Source: Streptomyces aculeolatus (lineage in GTDB: Bacteria > Actinomycetota > Actinomycetes > Streptomycetales > Streptomycetaceae). From it: a stretch of DNA of 64,000 nucleotides. The stretch is taken from the NCBI RefSeq assembly GCF_020400605.1, contig NZ_JAINRD010000016.1, positions 62,001-126,000 on the forward strand, read 5' to 3'. The notes beneath the pieces are model-generated. The model did no database searches, was not told the origin of the DNA, and was given only the letters and a program-made list of their open reading frames with translations. Position numbers and translations under genes: made by a program. Of this stretch, positions 37,589 to 46,927 are shown in pieces. How positions within the stretch are numbered: position 1 is the stretch's first letter; every line of letters begins with the position of its first letter.

Positions 37589-38476
37589 ATGACCTACGTA
37601 GCCGCTGAGCTGGCCGACCAGCCCGCATGCTGGCGCCGGGCGACGGAGCTGGCGGGGGTGCACGGGCCGCTGCTGCCGCAGCGCGGCGAGCGGGTCGCCG
37701 CCGTCGGCTGCGGCACCTCCTACTTCATGGCGCAGGCGTACGCCGCGCTGCGCGAGGAGGCCGGCCAGGGCGAGACGGACGCGTTCCCCGCCTCGGGCTT
37801 CCCGGTGGGGAGGCGCTACGACCGGGTGCTGGCGCTGACCCGCTCCGGCACCACCACGGAGGTGCTGCGGCTCCTCGGCGAGCTGGGCGGCTCGGTGCGT
37901 ACCACCGCGATCGTCGCCGACGGCGGCACGCCGGTGGCCGAGGCCGCGGACGACACCGTGGTGCTGGACTTCGCCGACGAGCGCTCCGTGGTGCAGACGC
38001 GCTTCGCGACCACCGCGCTGACCCTGCTCCGCGCGCACCTCGGGGCGCAGCCGGCCACGGCGGTGGAGGACGCGGAGCTGGCGCTCGTCGAGCCGCTGCC
38101 GCAAGGGCTGCTGGCGGCCCGGCAGTTCACCTTCCTCGGTGCCGGCTGGACCGTGGGCCTGGCCAACGAAGCGGCGCTGAAGATGCGCGAGGCGGCGCTG
38201 GCCTGGACGGAGTCGTACCCGGCGATGGAGTACCGGCACGGCCCCATCAGCATCACCACCGCGGGCACCGCGACCTGGATGATCGGCGACGCGCCCGCGG
38301 GCCTGGAGGACGAGGTGCACGCCACCGGTGCGCTGTGGGTCACCGGCGGGCTCGACCCGCTGGCCGAGCTGGTCCGGGCGCAGCGGCTGGCGGTCGCGCT
38401 GGCGGACGCCCGCGGCCTGGACCCGGACGAGCCGCGCCACCTGACCCGCTCGGTGATCCTCAGCCCGGCGGGCTGA
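37589..38476 (+). CDS. SIS-domain sugar isomerase/deaminase (AgaS/GlmS-like)
   Basis: A 295-residue protein with two SIS domains. The first contains GCGTSYFMAQ (40-49) and ALTRSGTTTEVLR; the second contains FLGAGWTVGLANEAALKMRE and YPAMEYRHGPIS, where the Glu/His of GlmS-like isomerases lie. It lacks a glutaminase domain, so it should deaminate or isomerise an amino-sugar phosphate and not synthesise it. The ATG at 37589 is chosen because homologous proteins begin near it. It is divergent from the DeoR operon and probably completes the GlcNAc pathway from GH89-released sugar. Confidence 0.85.
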   Translation: MTYVAAELADQPACWRRATELAGVHGPLLPQRGERVAAVGCGTSYFMAQAYAALREEAGQGETDAFPASGFPVGRRYDRVLALTRSGTTTEVLRLLGELGGSVRTTAIVADGGTPVAEAADDTVVLDFADERSVVQTRFATTALTLLRAHLGAQPATAVEDAELALVEPLPQGLLAARQFTFLGAGWTVGLANEAALKMREAALAWTESYPAMEYRHGPISITTAGTATWMIGDAPAGLEDEVHATGALWVTGGLDPLAELVRAQRLAVALADARGLDPDEPRHLTRSVILSPAG

Positions 38477-38512
38477 GGGCCACCGGCGGCCGGCCTTCGG
38501 TCCGCGGACGGA

Positions 38513-40174
38513 TCAGAACGGGCCCTGGAGGGCGCCGAGCCGGTCGGTCAGGCGCAGGTTCTCGGTGTAGTCGACGGGGCAGGAGATGACGTCCACGCCG
38601 TCGTGGGCGAGGGCGTCGCGCAGCGTGGGCAGCAGCTCGTCGGCGGACTTCACCGCGTGCCCGCGGGCGCCGAAGCTCTCCGCGTACGCCACCAGGTCCG
38701 GGTTGGCGAAGCGGGTGTGGGAGTGGCGCCCCATCTCCAGCTCCATCTTCCAGGTGATCAGGCCGTACTCGTCGTCGACGAGGACGAGCACGGTCATCGG
38801 GATGCCCTCGCGGACGGCGGTCTCCAGTTCCTGGGAGTTCATCAGGAACGCGCCGTCGCCGGTCATCGCCAGCACCTGCGCGTCGGGCCGGGCGAGCTTG
38901 GCGCCGATGGCGCCGGGCACCGCGAAGCCCATGGTCGACAGGCCGTTGGAGATCAGGCAGGTGTTGGGCTCGTACGTGGGGTAGAGCCGCGCCATCCACA
39001 TCTTGCCGGCGCCGGTGTCGACCAGCACCACGTCCTCGCGGCCCAGCGCCTCGCGGACGTCGGCGACGACGCGCTGCGGCGCGAGCGGGAAGGCCGCGTT
39101 GCGCCTGCCGTGGGCCAGTTCCTCGGCGAGCAGGCCGCGGATGAGCCGGCCGTCGCCGTGGAAGGTGCGGCCGACGGCCTCCGCGAGCCCGTCGAGCGAG
39201 GCGGAGGGGTCGCCGAGCACGCCGACCGCGACCGGGTAGTGGGAGTCGACCTCGGCCGGGAACTGGTGCAGGTGCAGGATCTTCTTGTCGCCCTGCGGGT
39301 TGATCTTGACCGGGTCGAACTCCTGCAGCTCGTACCCGACGCAGATGAGGACGTCGGCGTTGTCGAAGCCGAAGTTGGTGTAGTCGTGGCGCATGAAGCC
39401 GACGGCGCCCAGGGCGTTGGGGTGGTCGTCGGGGAAGACGCCCTTGCCGTTGAAGGTCGTCGCGACCGGGATGTCGAGCCGCTCGGAGAAGCGGACGAGG
39501 GCGTCCTTGGCACCGGCGCGGGTGGCGCCGTGGCCGGCCAGCAGGATGGGGCGCGCGGCGCCCGCCAGCACCTCGGCGGCCCGCTCCAGTTGCCCGGGGG
39601 ACGGGGCCTCGGGGCGCGGGCGGTTGATCGGCAGCGGGTTCAGCGGCGGGTCGGGGACGATGCTCTCTATGTCCTCGGGCAGCGCGAGGAAGACGGCGCC
39701 GGGCCGCTCGCTCTGCGCGGTCTTGAACGCCTGGCGCACCATCTCCGGTACGGCGGCGGCGTCCTGGACCTGCTTGGACCAGTCGGTGACCGGGGCGAAC
39801 ATCGCGGGCAGGTCGATGACCTGGTGCGACTCCTTGTGCACCCGGTCGAGACCGCCCTGGGCGGCGAGCGCGACCACCGGGGTGCTGTTGGTGTGCGCGT
39901 CGGCGACGCCGAGCAGCAGGTTGATGGCCCCGGGGCCGAGGGTCGCGGAGCACACCCCCGCGCGGCCGGTGATACGGCCGTACATCTCCGCCATGAACGA
40001 CGCGCCCTGCTCGTGGCGCACCAGGACGTAGTCGATGGACGGTGAGGCGTTGACGGCGTCGACGAAGCGGATGTTCTCCTCGCCCGGCACGCCGAAGACG
40101 TGCGTCACGCCCTCCGCCTCCAGGCAGCGCACCAGAAGGTGCGCCACGTCTTCGGGGGTGTCTGCAGTGCTCAT
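38513..40174 (-). CDS. Acetolactate-synthase-like thiamine-diphosphate enzyme
   Basis: A 553-residue ThDP-dependent enzyme of the acetolactate synthase large-subunit type. The activating glutamate is E32 in GVPGEEN; the ThDP/Mg site is TGDGAFLMNSQELETAVREG. There is no small regulatory subunit next to it, and the protein may be a catabolic or specialised acetolactate synthase (AlsS-like) or another pyruvate-carboligase. The ATG at 40174 is placed just before STADTPEDVAHLLVRCLEAE; in-frame upstream sequence overlaps the promoter of the divergent HelD-like gene. It is convergent with the SIS gene. Confidence 0.85.
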   Translation of the reverse strand: MSTADTPEDVAHLLVRCLEAEGVTHVFGVPGEENIRFVDAVNASPSIDYVLVRHEQGASFMAEMYGRITGRAGVCSATLGPGAINLLLGVADAHTNSTPVVALAAQGGLDRVHKESHQVIDLPAMFAPVTDWSKQVQDAAAVPEMVRQAFKTAQSERPGAVFLALPEDIESIVPDPPLNPLPINRPRPEAPSPGQLERAAEVLAGAARPILLAGHGATRAGAKDALVRFSERLDIPVATTFNGKGVFPDDHPNALGAVGFMRHDYTNFGFDNADVLICVGYELQEFDPVKINPQGDKKILHLHQFPAEVDSHYPVAVGVLGDPSASLDGLAEAVGRTFHGDGRLIRGLLAEELAHGRRNAAFPLAPQRVVADVREALGREDVVLVDTGAGKMWMARLYPTYEPNTCLISNGLSTMGFAVPGAIGAKLARPDAQVLAMTGDGAFLMNSQELETAVREGIPMTVLVLVDDEYGLITWKMELEMGRHSHTRFANPDLVAYAESFGARGHAVKSADELLPTLRDALAHDGVDVISCPVDYTENLRLTDRLGALQGPF

Positions 40175-40206
40175 GCCCCGAGCGTAACCCGCGGGGCGCA
40201 CGACAA

Positions 40207-40234
40207 AGGCTCCGCCACAATTCGGTCGGAGCCT
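40207..40234. promoter_or_regulatory. Inverted repeat in the promoter region of the HelD-like gene
   Basis: AGGCTCCG and CGGAGCCT (8-bp arms, 12 bases between), in the divergent region between the acetolactate-synthase-like and HelD-like genes. A relatively A+T-rich stretch follows that could hold the promoter. Possible operator. Confidence 0.4.
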
Positions 40235-40334
40235 CGGAATGCTATGCTGGGGAATTCTCTGCGCACATTCATTATTCGTGAACTGGCGCTGGAGTAAAGA
40301 GCGATGCGGGCAGTCTAACCGTGCGGGAGTTGAA

Positions 40335-42611
40335 TTGTCAAACGAGGTGCAGAACGAGGAAATGCGACGCGAGCAGGAATTCCTTGACCTGCTCCGGGAG
40401 CGCCTCTCCGAGCTGCGCGAGGACGCGGCGGCGGGGGTGCGGACGGCCCTCGCCCGGGACGGGGGCAGCACCCTGCAGGCCAGGCTGGAGCGCGACGTGC
40501 TCGTGGCCGAACAGTCCGGGCTGCTGGCCGCGTTCGACGCCGGCGAGCACGGCCTGTGCTTCGGCCGGCTGAGCTTCCGCGACGGCCGCGACCACCACAT
40601 CGGCCGCATCGGCATGCGCGCGGCCGACGCGGAGCGCACGCCGCTGGTCGTCGACTGGCGCGCCGACGTGGCCCGCCCCTTCTATCTCGCCACCGGCCAC
40701 ACCCCCATGGGCCTGCGCCGGCGCCGGCACATCTCCACCGGGGGCGGCGCCGGCGGCCCGCGGGTCACGGGTCTGCACGACGAGATCCTCGACCTCGCCG
40801 ACACCGAACGCACCGGCCTGGAGGGCGCCGACGCCGACGCGGTGCTCCTCGCCGCCCTCGACGCCGCCCGCACCGGCCGGATGCACGACATCGTCCAGAC
40901 CATCCAGGCCGACCAGGACCGCATCATCCGCGCCCCGCGCTCGGGCGTCCTCGTCGTCGAGGGCGGGCCCGGCACCGGCAAGACCGCGGTGGCCCTGCAC
41001 CGCGCCGCCTACCTCCTCTACGCCCACCGCGAGCAGCTCGCCCGCCGGGCCGTGCTCATCGTCGGCCCCGGCCCCGCCTTCCTCGGCTACATCTCCGAGG
41101 TGCTGCCCGCGCTCGGCGAGACCGGCGTGCTGCTGGCCACCCCCGGCGAGCTGTTCCCCGGTGTCACCGCCACCGGCACCGACACCCCCGCCGCCGCGGC
41201 GGTCAAGGGCGGCACGGCGATGGCGGACGCGCTCGCCGCGTACCTCCGGGACCGGCAGCGGCTGCCGGAGTCGGCCGTCGTCATCCCGCATGAGGACGGC
41301 GAGCTGCACCTCGACTACTGGCTGGCCAACGCCGCCCGCAAGCGCGCCCGCGCCACCGAGCTGCCGCACAACGCGGCCCAGCCCCACTTCGCGTTCAACG
41401 TCATCGACGGTCTGACCCGGCAGCTCGCCGACCGCATCGGCGACGACCCGTTCGGCGACGAGAACCTCCTCGGCCCGGACGACATCGCACAGCTCGGCAA
41501 GGCGGTCGCCGCCAACGAGGACGTGCACGCGGCCATCGCGGAGCTGTGGCCGCTGCTGACGCCGCAGGAGCTGGTCGCGGACTTCCTCGCCGAGCCGGTG
41601 CATCTGCCGGAGGCGGACGGGGACGTGATCCGCCGCACCGGCGGACCCTGGACGCCGGCCGACGTACCGCTGCTCGACGAGGCGGCGGAGCTGCTCGGGG
41701 ACGACGGTCCCGCGCAGGCGGCGGCGCGGGCGCGCGCGGAGGCGGAGCGGCAGGAGCGGATCGCGTACGCGCAGGGCGTGCTGGAGATGTCGTACGGCTC
41801 GCGCACGCAGGAGTTCGAGGACCGCGACGACGACGAGGCGGAGGTGCTGGCGGCGCACGACCTCATCGACGCCGAGCGGCTGGCGGAGCGCCAGGAGGAG
41901 GCGGACCACCGCACGGCGGCGGAGCGGGCGGCGGCGGACCGGACCTGGGCCTTCGGGCACATCATCGTCGACGAGGCGCAAGAGTTGTCGCCGATGGCGT
42001 GGCGGCTGCTGATGCGGCGCTGCCCGACCCGGTCGATGACGCTGGTCGGCGACCCGGCGCAGACGGCGGAGCCGGGGGCGTGCGGGACGTGGGAGGCGAT
42101 CCTCGGGCCGTACGTGGACAAGCGCTTCGAGCACATCACGCTGGGCGTCAACTACCGTACGCCGGCGGAGATCATGGAGGTCGCGGCGGGCGTGGCGCGG
42201 GCGGAGTACCCGGGGTACGTGCCGCCGCGCTCGGTGCGCGCCACGGGCGTACGGCCCTGGGCGGAGCGCGCCGGGGAGTCGGCCGGCGCCGTGCCGGCGG
42301 CGGTCGCGGCGGCCGTGGCCCGGGAGTCGGGCGGCGCGGGGCGGCTCGCGGTGATCGCGCCGGGGGAACTGCTGCCCGCGCTGGCGGCGGCGCTGCCCGA
42401 CGCGGCCTCGGGCACGGCGCCGGACCTGACGCGGCCGGTCGTGCTCCTCGGGCCGCGGCAGGCGAAGGGGCTGGAGTTCGACACGGTGATCGTGGCGGAG
42501 CCGGCGCTCTTCGGGGGCAGCGACCTGTACGTGGCCCTGACCCGGGCGACGCAGCGCCTCGGCGTCGTGTACGCCGGTGCGCTGCCGGAGGCGCTCGGCG
42601 CGCTCGCGTAG
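40335..42611 (+). CDS. HelD/HelR-family RNA-polymerase-associated motor ATPase (UvrD-like)
   Basis: A 758-residue SF1 helicase-like protein of the HelD family, which pulls stalled or drug-bound RNA polymerase off DNA. Walker A is GGPGTGKT (210-217), followed by AVALHRAAYLLY; Walker B/DE is HIIVDEAQELSPMAWRLL (D546-E547); later motifs include VGDPAQTAEPGACGTWE, VNYRTPAEIM and LGPRQAKGLEFDTVIVAEPA, then YVALTRATQRL. The N-terminus EFLDLLRERLSELREDAA is the coiled secondary-channel arm. The TTG start at 40335 follows GGGAG by 5 bases. HelR members confer rifamycin tolerance; whether this one does is not visible. Confidence 0.85.
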   Translation: MSNEVQNEEMRREQEFLDLLRERLSELREDAAAGVRTALARDGGSTLQARLERDVLVAEQSGLLAAFDAGEHGLCFGRLSFRDGRDHHIGRIGMRAADAERTPLVVDWRADVARPFYLATGHTPMGLRRRRHISTGGGAGGPRVTGLHDEILDLADTERTGLEGADADAVLLAALDAARTGRMHDIVQTIQADQDRIIRAPRSGVLVVEGGPGTGKTAVALHRAAYLLYAHREQLARRAVLIVGPGPAFLGYISEVLPALGETGVLLATPGELFPGVTATGTDTPAAAAVKGGTAMADALAAYLRDRQRLPESAVVIPHEDGELHLDYWLANAARKRARATELPHNAAQPHFAFNVIDGLTRQLADRIGDDPFGDENLLGPDDIAQLGKAVAANEDVHAAIAELWPLLTPQELVADFLAEPVHLPEADGDVIRRTGGPWTPADVPLLDEAAELLGDDGPAQAAARARAEAERQERIAYAQGVLEMSYGSRTQEFEDRDDDEAEVLAAHDLIDAERLAERQEEADHRTAAERAAADRTWAFGHIIVDEAQELSPMAWRLLMRRCPTRSMTLVGDPAQTAEPGACGTWEAILGPYVDKRFEHITLGVNYRTPAEIMEVAAGVARAEYPGYVPPRSVRATGVRPWAERAGESAGAVPAAVAAAVARESGGAGRLAVIAPGELLPALAAALPDAASGTAPDLTRPVVLLGPRQAKGLEFDTVIVAEPALFGGSDLYVALTRATQRLGVVYAGALPEALGALA

Positions 42612-42623
42612 GACGGGAGGTCG

Positions 42624-42663
42624 GCGCACCGCACCGGACCGGGAGGAGTCCGGTGCGGCGCGC
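42624..42663. terminator. Bidirectional terminator between HelD-like and GH3 genes
   Basis: Sixteen-base arms GCGCACCGCACCGGAC and GTCCGGTGCGGCGCGC with a single mismatch around an 8-base loop, between two convergent genes. Confidence 0.75.
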
Positions 42664-42708
42664 CCGCCCGGCCGGCGGCCGGGCCGTCAGGGGGCGGTCA
42701 GCGGGCCG

Positions 42709-45150
42709 TCACCTGCCGTCCGCCCCGTCCCGCGGCGCCGCGGCGCGCGCGCCCGGGTCGCGGCCGGGGTCGAACTCGGCGTGCAGCCGGCGGGTGTGGT
42801 CCACGTACCGCGGCGGTCCGGTCAGCGCCACCTCCGCGGTCAGCCGCGGCGCCGCACTCGACGCCGACAGCCGCAGCTCCAGCGCGCCCGGCTCGACGAC
42901 CCGGCGCCCGTCGCGGCCGGTGAACGACGCCACGTCGGCCGGCACGACCGCCCGCACCCGGCGCTCCTCCCCGGCGCGCAGCGCCACCCTGGCGTAGCCG
43001 ACGAGGCGCTGCACCGGCTGCACGACGGAGGCGACCGGGTCGTGCAGATAGAGCTGGACGACCTCCGTGCCGTCCCGCTCGCCGGTGTTGCGGAGGGTGA
43101 ACGACAGCGCGAACTCGCCGTCGGTGGCGCACTCGTAGGCCTCCACCTCCAGGCCGGACCAGGCGAACGCCGTGTACGACAGCCCGTGGCCGAACGCGAA
43201 CGCCGCGGTCGGATCGACGTTGGAGACCTCGTTCGCCTGGCCCAGCCGCGGCGCGAGGTACGTCGTCGGCTGCGCCCCGGGGCCGCGCGGCACGCTCACG
43301 GGCAGCCGGCCCGACGGGTTGGTGCGCCCGGCGAGCACGCCGGCCACCGCCGTCGTGCCCTCCACGCCCGGGAAGAACGACTGCACGATCGCCGCCGCCT
43401 CGTCCGCCGCACGCCCCAGGGCGTACGGCCGCCCGGCCAGCAGCACGGGCACCACGGGCGTGCCGCTGTCCAGCAGCGCGTCGAGCAGCTCCTGCTGGAC
43501 GCCCGGCAGTGCGAGCGACTCCGCGTCGCAGCCCTCGCCGCTGGTGCCGCGGCCGAAGAGCCCGGCGCGGTCGCCGAGCGCCGCGATCACGACGTCGGCC
43601 GCGCGGGCGGCCCGTACCGCCTCGGCGATGCCGTCGGTCCCGGGGCCGTCGACGGAGCAGCCGGCGGCGACGGTCACGGTGGCGTCGGGGAACTCCCCGC
43701 GCAGCGCCTCGTGGAGCGTGGGCAGCCCGATCCCGACGGGGGTGCCGGGGTGCTTGACGCCGACGTGGACGGGGAACGAGTAGCAGCCGAGGACGGCGTG
43801 CGGGTCCTCGGCGTTGGGGCCGACGAGGGCGATACGGCGCGTGCGGTGCAGCGGCAGCGTGCCGTCGTTGGCGAGCAGCACCACGGCCCGCTCGGCGACC
43901 TCGCGGGCCAGCTCCCGGTTGGCGGCGGAGTCCAGGTCGACGGTGCCGCGCACCTCGTCCGGGTCGGCCGCCTCGCCGCCGGCCCCGGCCAGCGCCGGCG
44001 GCACCGGCGACCAGCCGGCGTCCAGCAGGCCCAGCCGGGCCTTCTGGGCCAGCACCCGGGCGAGGGCGCGGTCGACCAGGCTCTCGTCGACCCGCCCGTC
44101 GGCGATCGCCGCGAGCAGCGGGGGCCCGAAGGTCTTGACGGTCGGCAGCTCCACGTCCACCCCGGCGGCCAGGGCGGCGCCGGCCGCCCCCGCCCAGTCG
44201 CCGGCCACGCCGTGCAGCGTGCGCAGGAAGGAGATGCCGAAGTAGTCGGCCACGACGGTGCCCTCGAAGCCCCAGGTGTCCCGCAGCAGCCCGGTCAGCA
44301 GCGCCTCGTCGGCCGCCGCGGGCACGCCGTCGGTGTCGGTGTACGAGCTCATCACCGACTCCACGCCGCTCTCCCGCAGCGCCATCTCGAAGGGCGGCAG
44401 CAGCACGTCGGCGCGCTCGCGCTCGCCCACGGCGACCGGGGCGAGGTTGCGTCCGGCGCGGGAGGCGGAGTAGCCGACGAAGTGCTTGAGGGTGGCGAGG
44501 ACGCCGGCGGACTGCAGGCCCTGGACGTACGCGGTGGCCACCGTGCCGACGAGGTACGGGTCCTCGCCGATGGTCTCCTCCACCCGGCCCCAGCGCACGT
44601 CGCGGACGACGTCGAGCACCGGCGCGAGCCCCTGGTGCACGCCCACGGCGCGCATGTCCCGGCCGATGGCCGCGGCCATCCGCCGCACGAGCGCGGGGTC
44701 GAACGTCGCGCCCCACGACAGCGGCACCGGGTACGCGGTCGCGCCCCAGGTCGCGAAGCCGGCGAGGCACTCCTCGTGGGCGAGGGCCGGGATGCCGAAG
44801 CGGCCGGCGGCCACCACCCGGGCCTGGGTGCGCATGAGCGACAGCGCGCCGAGCGCGGGGTCGACGGGCGCGGTGCCGAAGGGCCGGGTGAGCTGCCCGA
44901 GCCCGGCGGGCAGCAGCTCGCCGAGGTCGACCGCCTCCTCCATCTCGTGCTGGTACGGCGCCACTTCGCCGCCCTCCGCGGAGGCGCCGACCCAGACCCC
45001 GAAGAGCTGGGCGACCTTCTCCTCGACGGTCATGGCGGCGATCAGCGCCGACACGCGGGTGCCGGTGTCGTGTGCGGGGTCGTTCCACACGGGGGTGGCC
45101 GTGTCCGGGGCGTCCGCCCGGGGTGTCTCTACTGCCACGTTCGCGGTCAC
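42709..45150 (-). CDS. Glycoside hydrolase family 3 (beta-glucosidase/xylosidase type)
   Basis: An 813-residue intracellular GH3 enzyme. The barrel domain has VRDVRWGRVEETIGEDPYL and LKHFVGYSASRAGRN, with the nucleophile D302 in GTVVADYFG. A C-terminal sandwich domain (RTNPSGRLPVSVPR) and a fibronectin-III-like end (about 670-790) follow. The GTG at 45150 overlaps the stop of the upstream permease (GTGA), so translation is coupled. It has no signal peptide and probably splits imported oligosaccharides. GH3 in this position replaces the GH1 BglC of classical cellobiose (ceb) clusters; the substrate could be cello-, xylo- or another beta-oligoside. Confidence 0.9.
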   Translation of the reverse strand: MTANVAVETPRADAPDTATPVWNDPAHDTGTRVSALIAAMTVEEKVAQLFGVWVGASAEGGEVAPYQHEMEEAVDLGELLPAGLGQLTRPFGTAPVDPALGALSLMRTQARVVAAGRFGIPALAHEECLAGFATWGATAYPVPLSWGATFDPALVRRMAAAIGRDMRAVGVHQGLAPVLDVVRDVRWGRVEETIGEDPYLVGTVATAYVQGLQSAGVLATLKHFVGYSASRAGRNLAPVAVGERERADVLLPPFEMALRESGVESVMSSYTDTDGVPAAADEALLTGLLRDTWGFEGTVVADYFGISFLRTLHGVAGDWAGAAGAALAAGVDVELPTVKTFGPPLLAAIADGRVDESLVDRALARVLAQKARLGLLDAGWSPVPPALAGAGGEAADPDEVRGTVDLDSAANRELAREVAERAVVLLANDGTLPLHRTRRIALVGPNAEDPHAVLGCYSFPVHVGVKHPGTPVGIGLPTLHEALRGEFPDATVTVAAGCSVDGPGTDGIAEAVRAARAADVVIAALGDRAGLFGRGTSGEGCDAESLALPGVQQELLDALLDSGTPVVPVLLAGRPYALGRAADEAAAIVQSFFPGVEGTTAVAGVLAGRTNPSGRLPVSVPRGPGAQPTTYLAPRLGQANEVSNVDPTAAFAFGHGLSYTAFAWSGLEVEAYECATDGEFALSFTLRNTGERDGTEVVQLYLHDPVASVVQPVQRLVGYARVALRAGEERRVRAVVPADVASFTGRDGRRVVEPGALELRLSASSAAPRLTAEVALTGPPRYVDHTRRLHAEFDPGRDPGARAAAPRDGADGR

Positions 45151-45965
45151 TTTCCTCCGACGCCCATGAGGCCCTGGACCAGGGCCCGCCGGGCGAACAG
45201 GTAGACGAGCAGGACGGGGATCATCGACAGGACCACGGCGGCCAGCAGCCCGGGCGCGTCGATCCCGCGCTCGGTCTTGAAGTTGTAGAGGCCGAGCGTG
45301 ACGACCTTGGTGCTGTCGGACTGGGTCAGGACCAGGGGGAAGAGGAAGCCGTTCCACGCCTGGAGGGCGGAGAAGACCACGATGGTGGACAGGCCTCCCC
45401 GGGAGAGCGGCAGGACGAGTTGGAAGAACACCCGCCGGGGGCTGGCGCCGTCCATGGCCATGGCCTCGAACAGCTCCCTGGAGATGTCCCGCATGGTGCC
45501 GCTGAGGATCAGTGCGGAGACCGGCAGGCAGAAGGCGGCCGTGGGCAGGATGACGCCGACGAGGTTGTCGTAGAGCCCGGCCTCGCTGATGAGGTAGAAC
45601 ATCGGGACGATCACGGCCTGGAGCGGGATGGCCAGGCCGAGCAGGAAGAGCCGGAAGACGCCGGTGGTGACCGGGCCGCGGCTGCGCACGATGGCGTACG
45701 ACAGCGGCGGCACCAGCAGCAGCACGATGCCCACGACGCAGACGGTGACGAGCAGCGTGTTGAGGAAGTACCGGCCGAAGCCGGTGTCGAAGGCGCCGGT
45801 GAAGTTGTCGAGGGTGAAGCCGTCGGGGAGGGCCAGCGGGCCGTCCTGGGCGAACTCCGACTGGCTCTTCAGGGTCGCCGAGAGCATCACGTACAGCGGC
45901 AGCCCGATGAGGAAGAGCCAGACCAGCGAGCCGGCGCCGGCGAGGTAGTTGGGACGCCGTCTCAT
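45147..45965 (-). CDS. Sugar ABC transporter permease, MalG/CebG type
   Basis: A 272-residue inner-membrane permease with six helices. The EAA loop that contacts the ATPase is EAMAMDGASPRRVFFQLVLP. The ATG at 45965 shares a base with the stop of the other permease (TGATG). It forms the channel with that permease. No ATPase gene is in the cluster; streptomycetes use the shared MsiK ATPase for such importers, so that is the likely partner. Confidence 0.92.
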   Translation of the reverse strand: MRRRPNYLAGAGSLVWLFLIGLPLYVMLSATLKSQSEFAQDGPLALPDGFTLDNFTGAFDTGFGRYFLNTLLVTVCVVGIVLLLVPPLSYAIVRSRGPVTTGVFRLFLLGLAIPLQAVIVPMFYLISEAGLYDNLVGVILPTAAFCLPVSALILSGTMRDISRELFEAMAMDGASPRRVFFQLVLPLSRGGLSTIVVFSALQAWNGFLFPLVLTQSDSTKVVTLGLYNFKTERGIDAPGLLAAVVLSMIPVLLVYLFARRALVQGLMGVGGK

Positions 45966-46921
45966 CACAGGCCCTCCGTGGTGCTGCGCATCTTGTCGTA
46001 GCCGGAGAGCCGCACCATGATCAGCGAGATGAGCGTCGCCGCCAGCACCAGCACGAGCGCGATGGCCGCGCCGGCGCCGTAGTCGAAGCTCCGGAAGGCC
46101 CGTTCGTACATGTAGTAGGCGCTGATGGTGGTGTCGGTCCCCGGGCCGCCCTGGGTGAGGATCAGGACGGTTTCGAAGGTGGTGAGCCCGCCGACGACCA
46201 TGAGGATCATCGAGGTGATCATCGCGTTGCGCAGCTGCGGCAGCGTGATGTGGAAGAACTGCCGGTAGCGCCCGGCGCCGTCGACCTCCGCCGCCTGGTA
46301 CAGCACGGGCGGGATCGCCCGCGCCGCGCCCTGGTAGATCAGCGTGTGGAACGGGGTGAACTGCCAGGTGCTGACGAAGGCGAGGACGCCGATCGCCGTC
46401 GCCTGCTCGCCGTAGAGGTTGCCGTCGCCGAAGAGCCAGGCGGCCTCCGCCGGCACCCCGAAGTTCGGGTCGAGCAGGGCGCCCCAGACGACGGCCACGG
46501 CGGTGGCGGAGAGCAGCAGCGGAAGGAAGTAGATCGCCGAGAGCACCGCGCGGTTCTTCTGGTTGCCGGCCGCCCAGACGCCCAGCAGGATGCTCAGCGG
46601 GGTCTGGATCGCCACGCCGAGTCCGGTGAGCAGGAGGCTCAGCCAGATGCTCTTGATCATCACGGGGTCGTCGAGGACCCGCCGCCAGTTGTCGAGCCCG
46701 GCGAACTCCGGGTCGCCGATGCCGTCCCAGCTCATGAAGGACAGCACCACGACCATGATCAGCGGTACGAGGGCGAAGGCGGCGAAGAACAGCGTGGCGG
46801 GGGCCGCCCAGAGGAATCCCGGGCGGCCCACGTCGGCCACGTTCGCGGTCCGCGTCCGGGCCCGGCGCCGCCGCCTCTCGGGCGGGGCGGCGGGGCGGAC
46901 GCGCGTCATCTGTGTCGTCAT
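45965..46921 (-). CDS. Sugar ABC transporter permease, MalF/CebF type
   Basis: A 318-residue permease. A basic Arg-rich cytoplasmic N-terminus (residues 1-30) precedes six helices. The EAA loop is YQAAEVDGAGRYRQFFHITL, and the conserved end FETVLILTQGGPGTDTT follows. It pairs with the downstream permease and the lipoprotein upstream, separated from the latter by only 6 bases. Confidence 0.92.
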   Translation of the reverse strand: MTTQMTRVRPAAPPERRRRRARTRTANVADVGRPGFLWAAPATLFFAAFALVPLIMVVVLSFMSWDGIGDPEFAGLDNWRRVLDDPVMIKSIWLSLLLTGLGVAIQTPLSILLGVWAAGNQKNRAVLSAIYFLPLLLSATAVAVVWGALLDPNFGVPAEAAWLFGDGNLYGEQATAIGVLAFVSTWQFTPFHTLIYQGAARAIPPVLYQAAEVDGAGRYRQFFHITLPQLRNAMITSMILMVVGGLTTFETVLILTQGGPGTDTTISAYYMYERAFRSFDYGAGAAIALVLVLAATLISLIMVRLSGYDKMRSTTEGL

Positions 46922-46927
46922 GGTCCG

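Noticed and set aside
32809..37628. Very long open frames opposite or alongside the GH89, Gfo/Idh and DeoR genes (over 1000 codons)
   Set aside because: They are Arg/Ala/Gly/Pro-rich with no domain or recognisable start and are produced by the G+C third-position bias of the real genes on the other frame.
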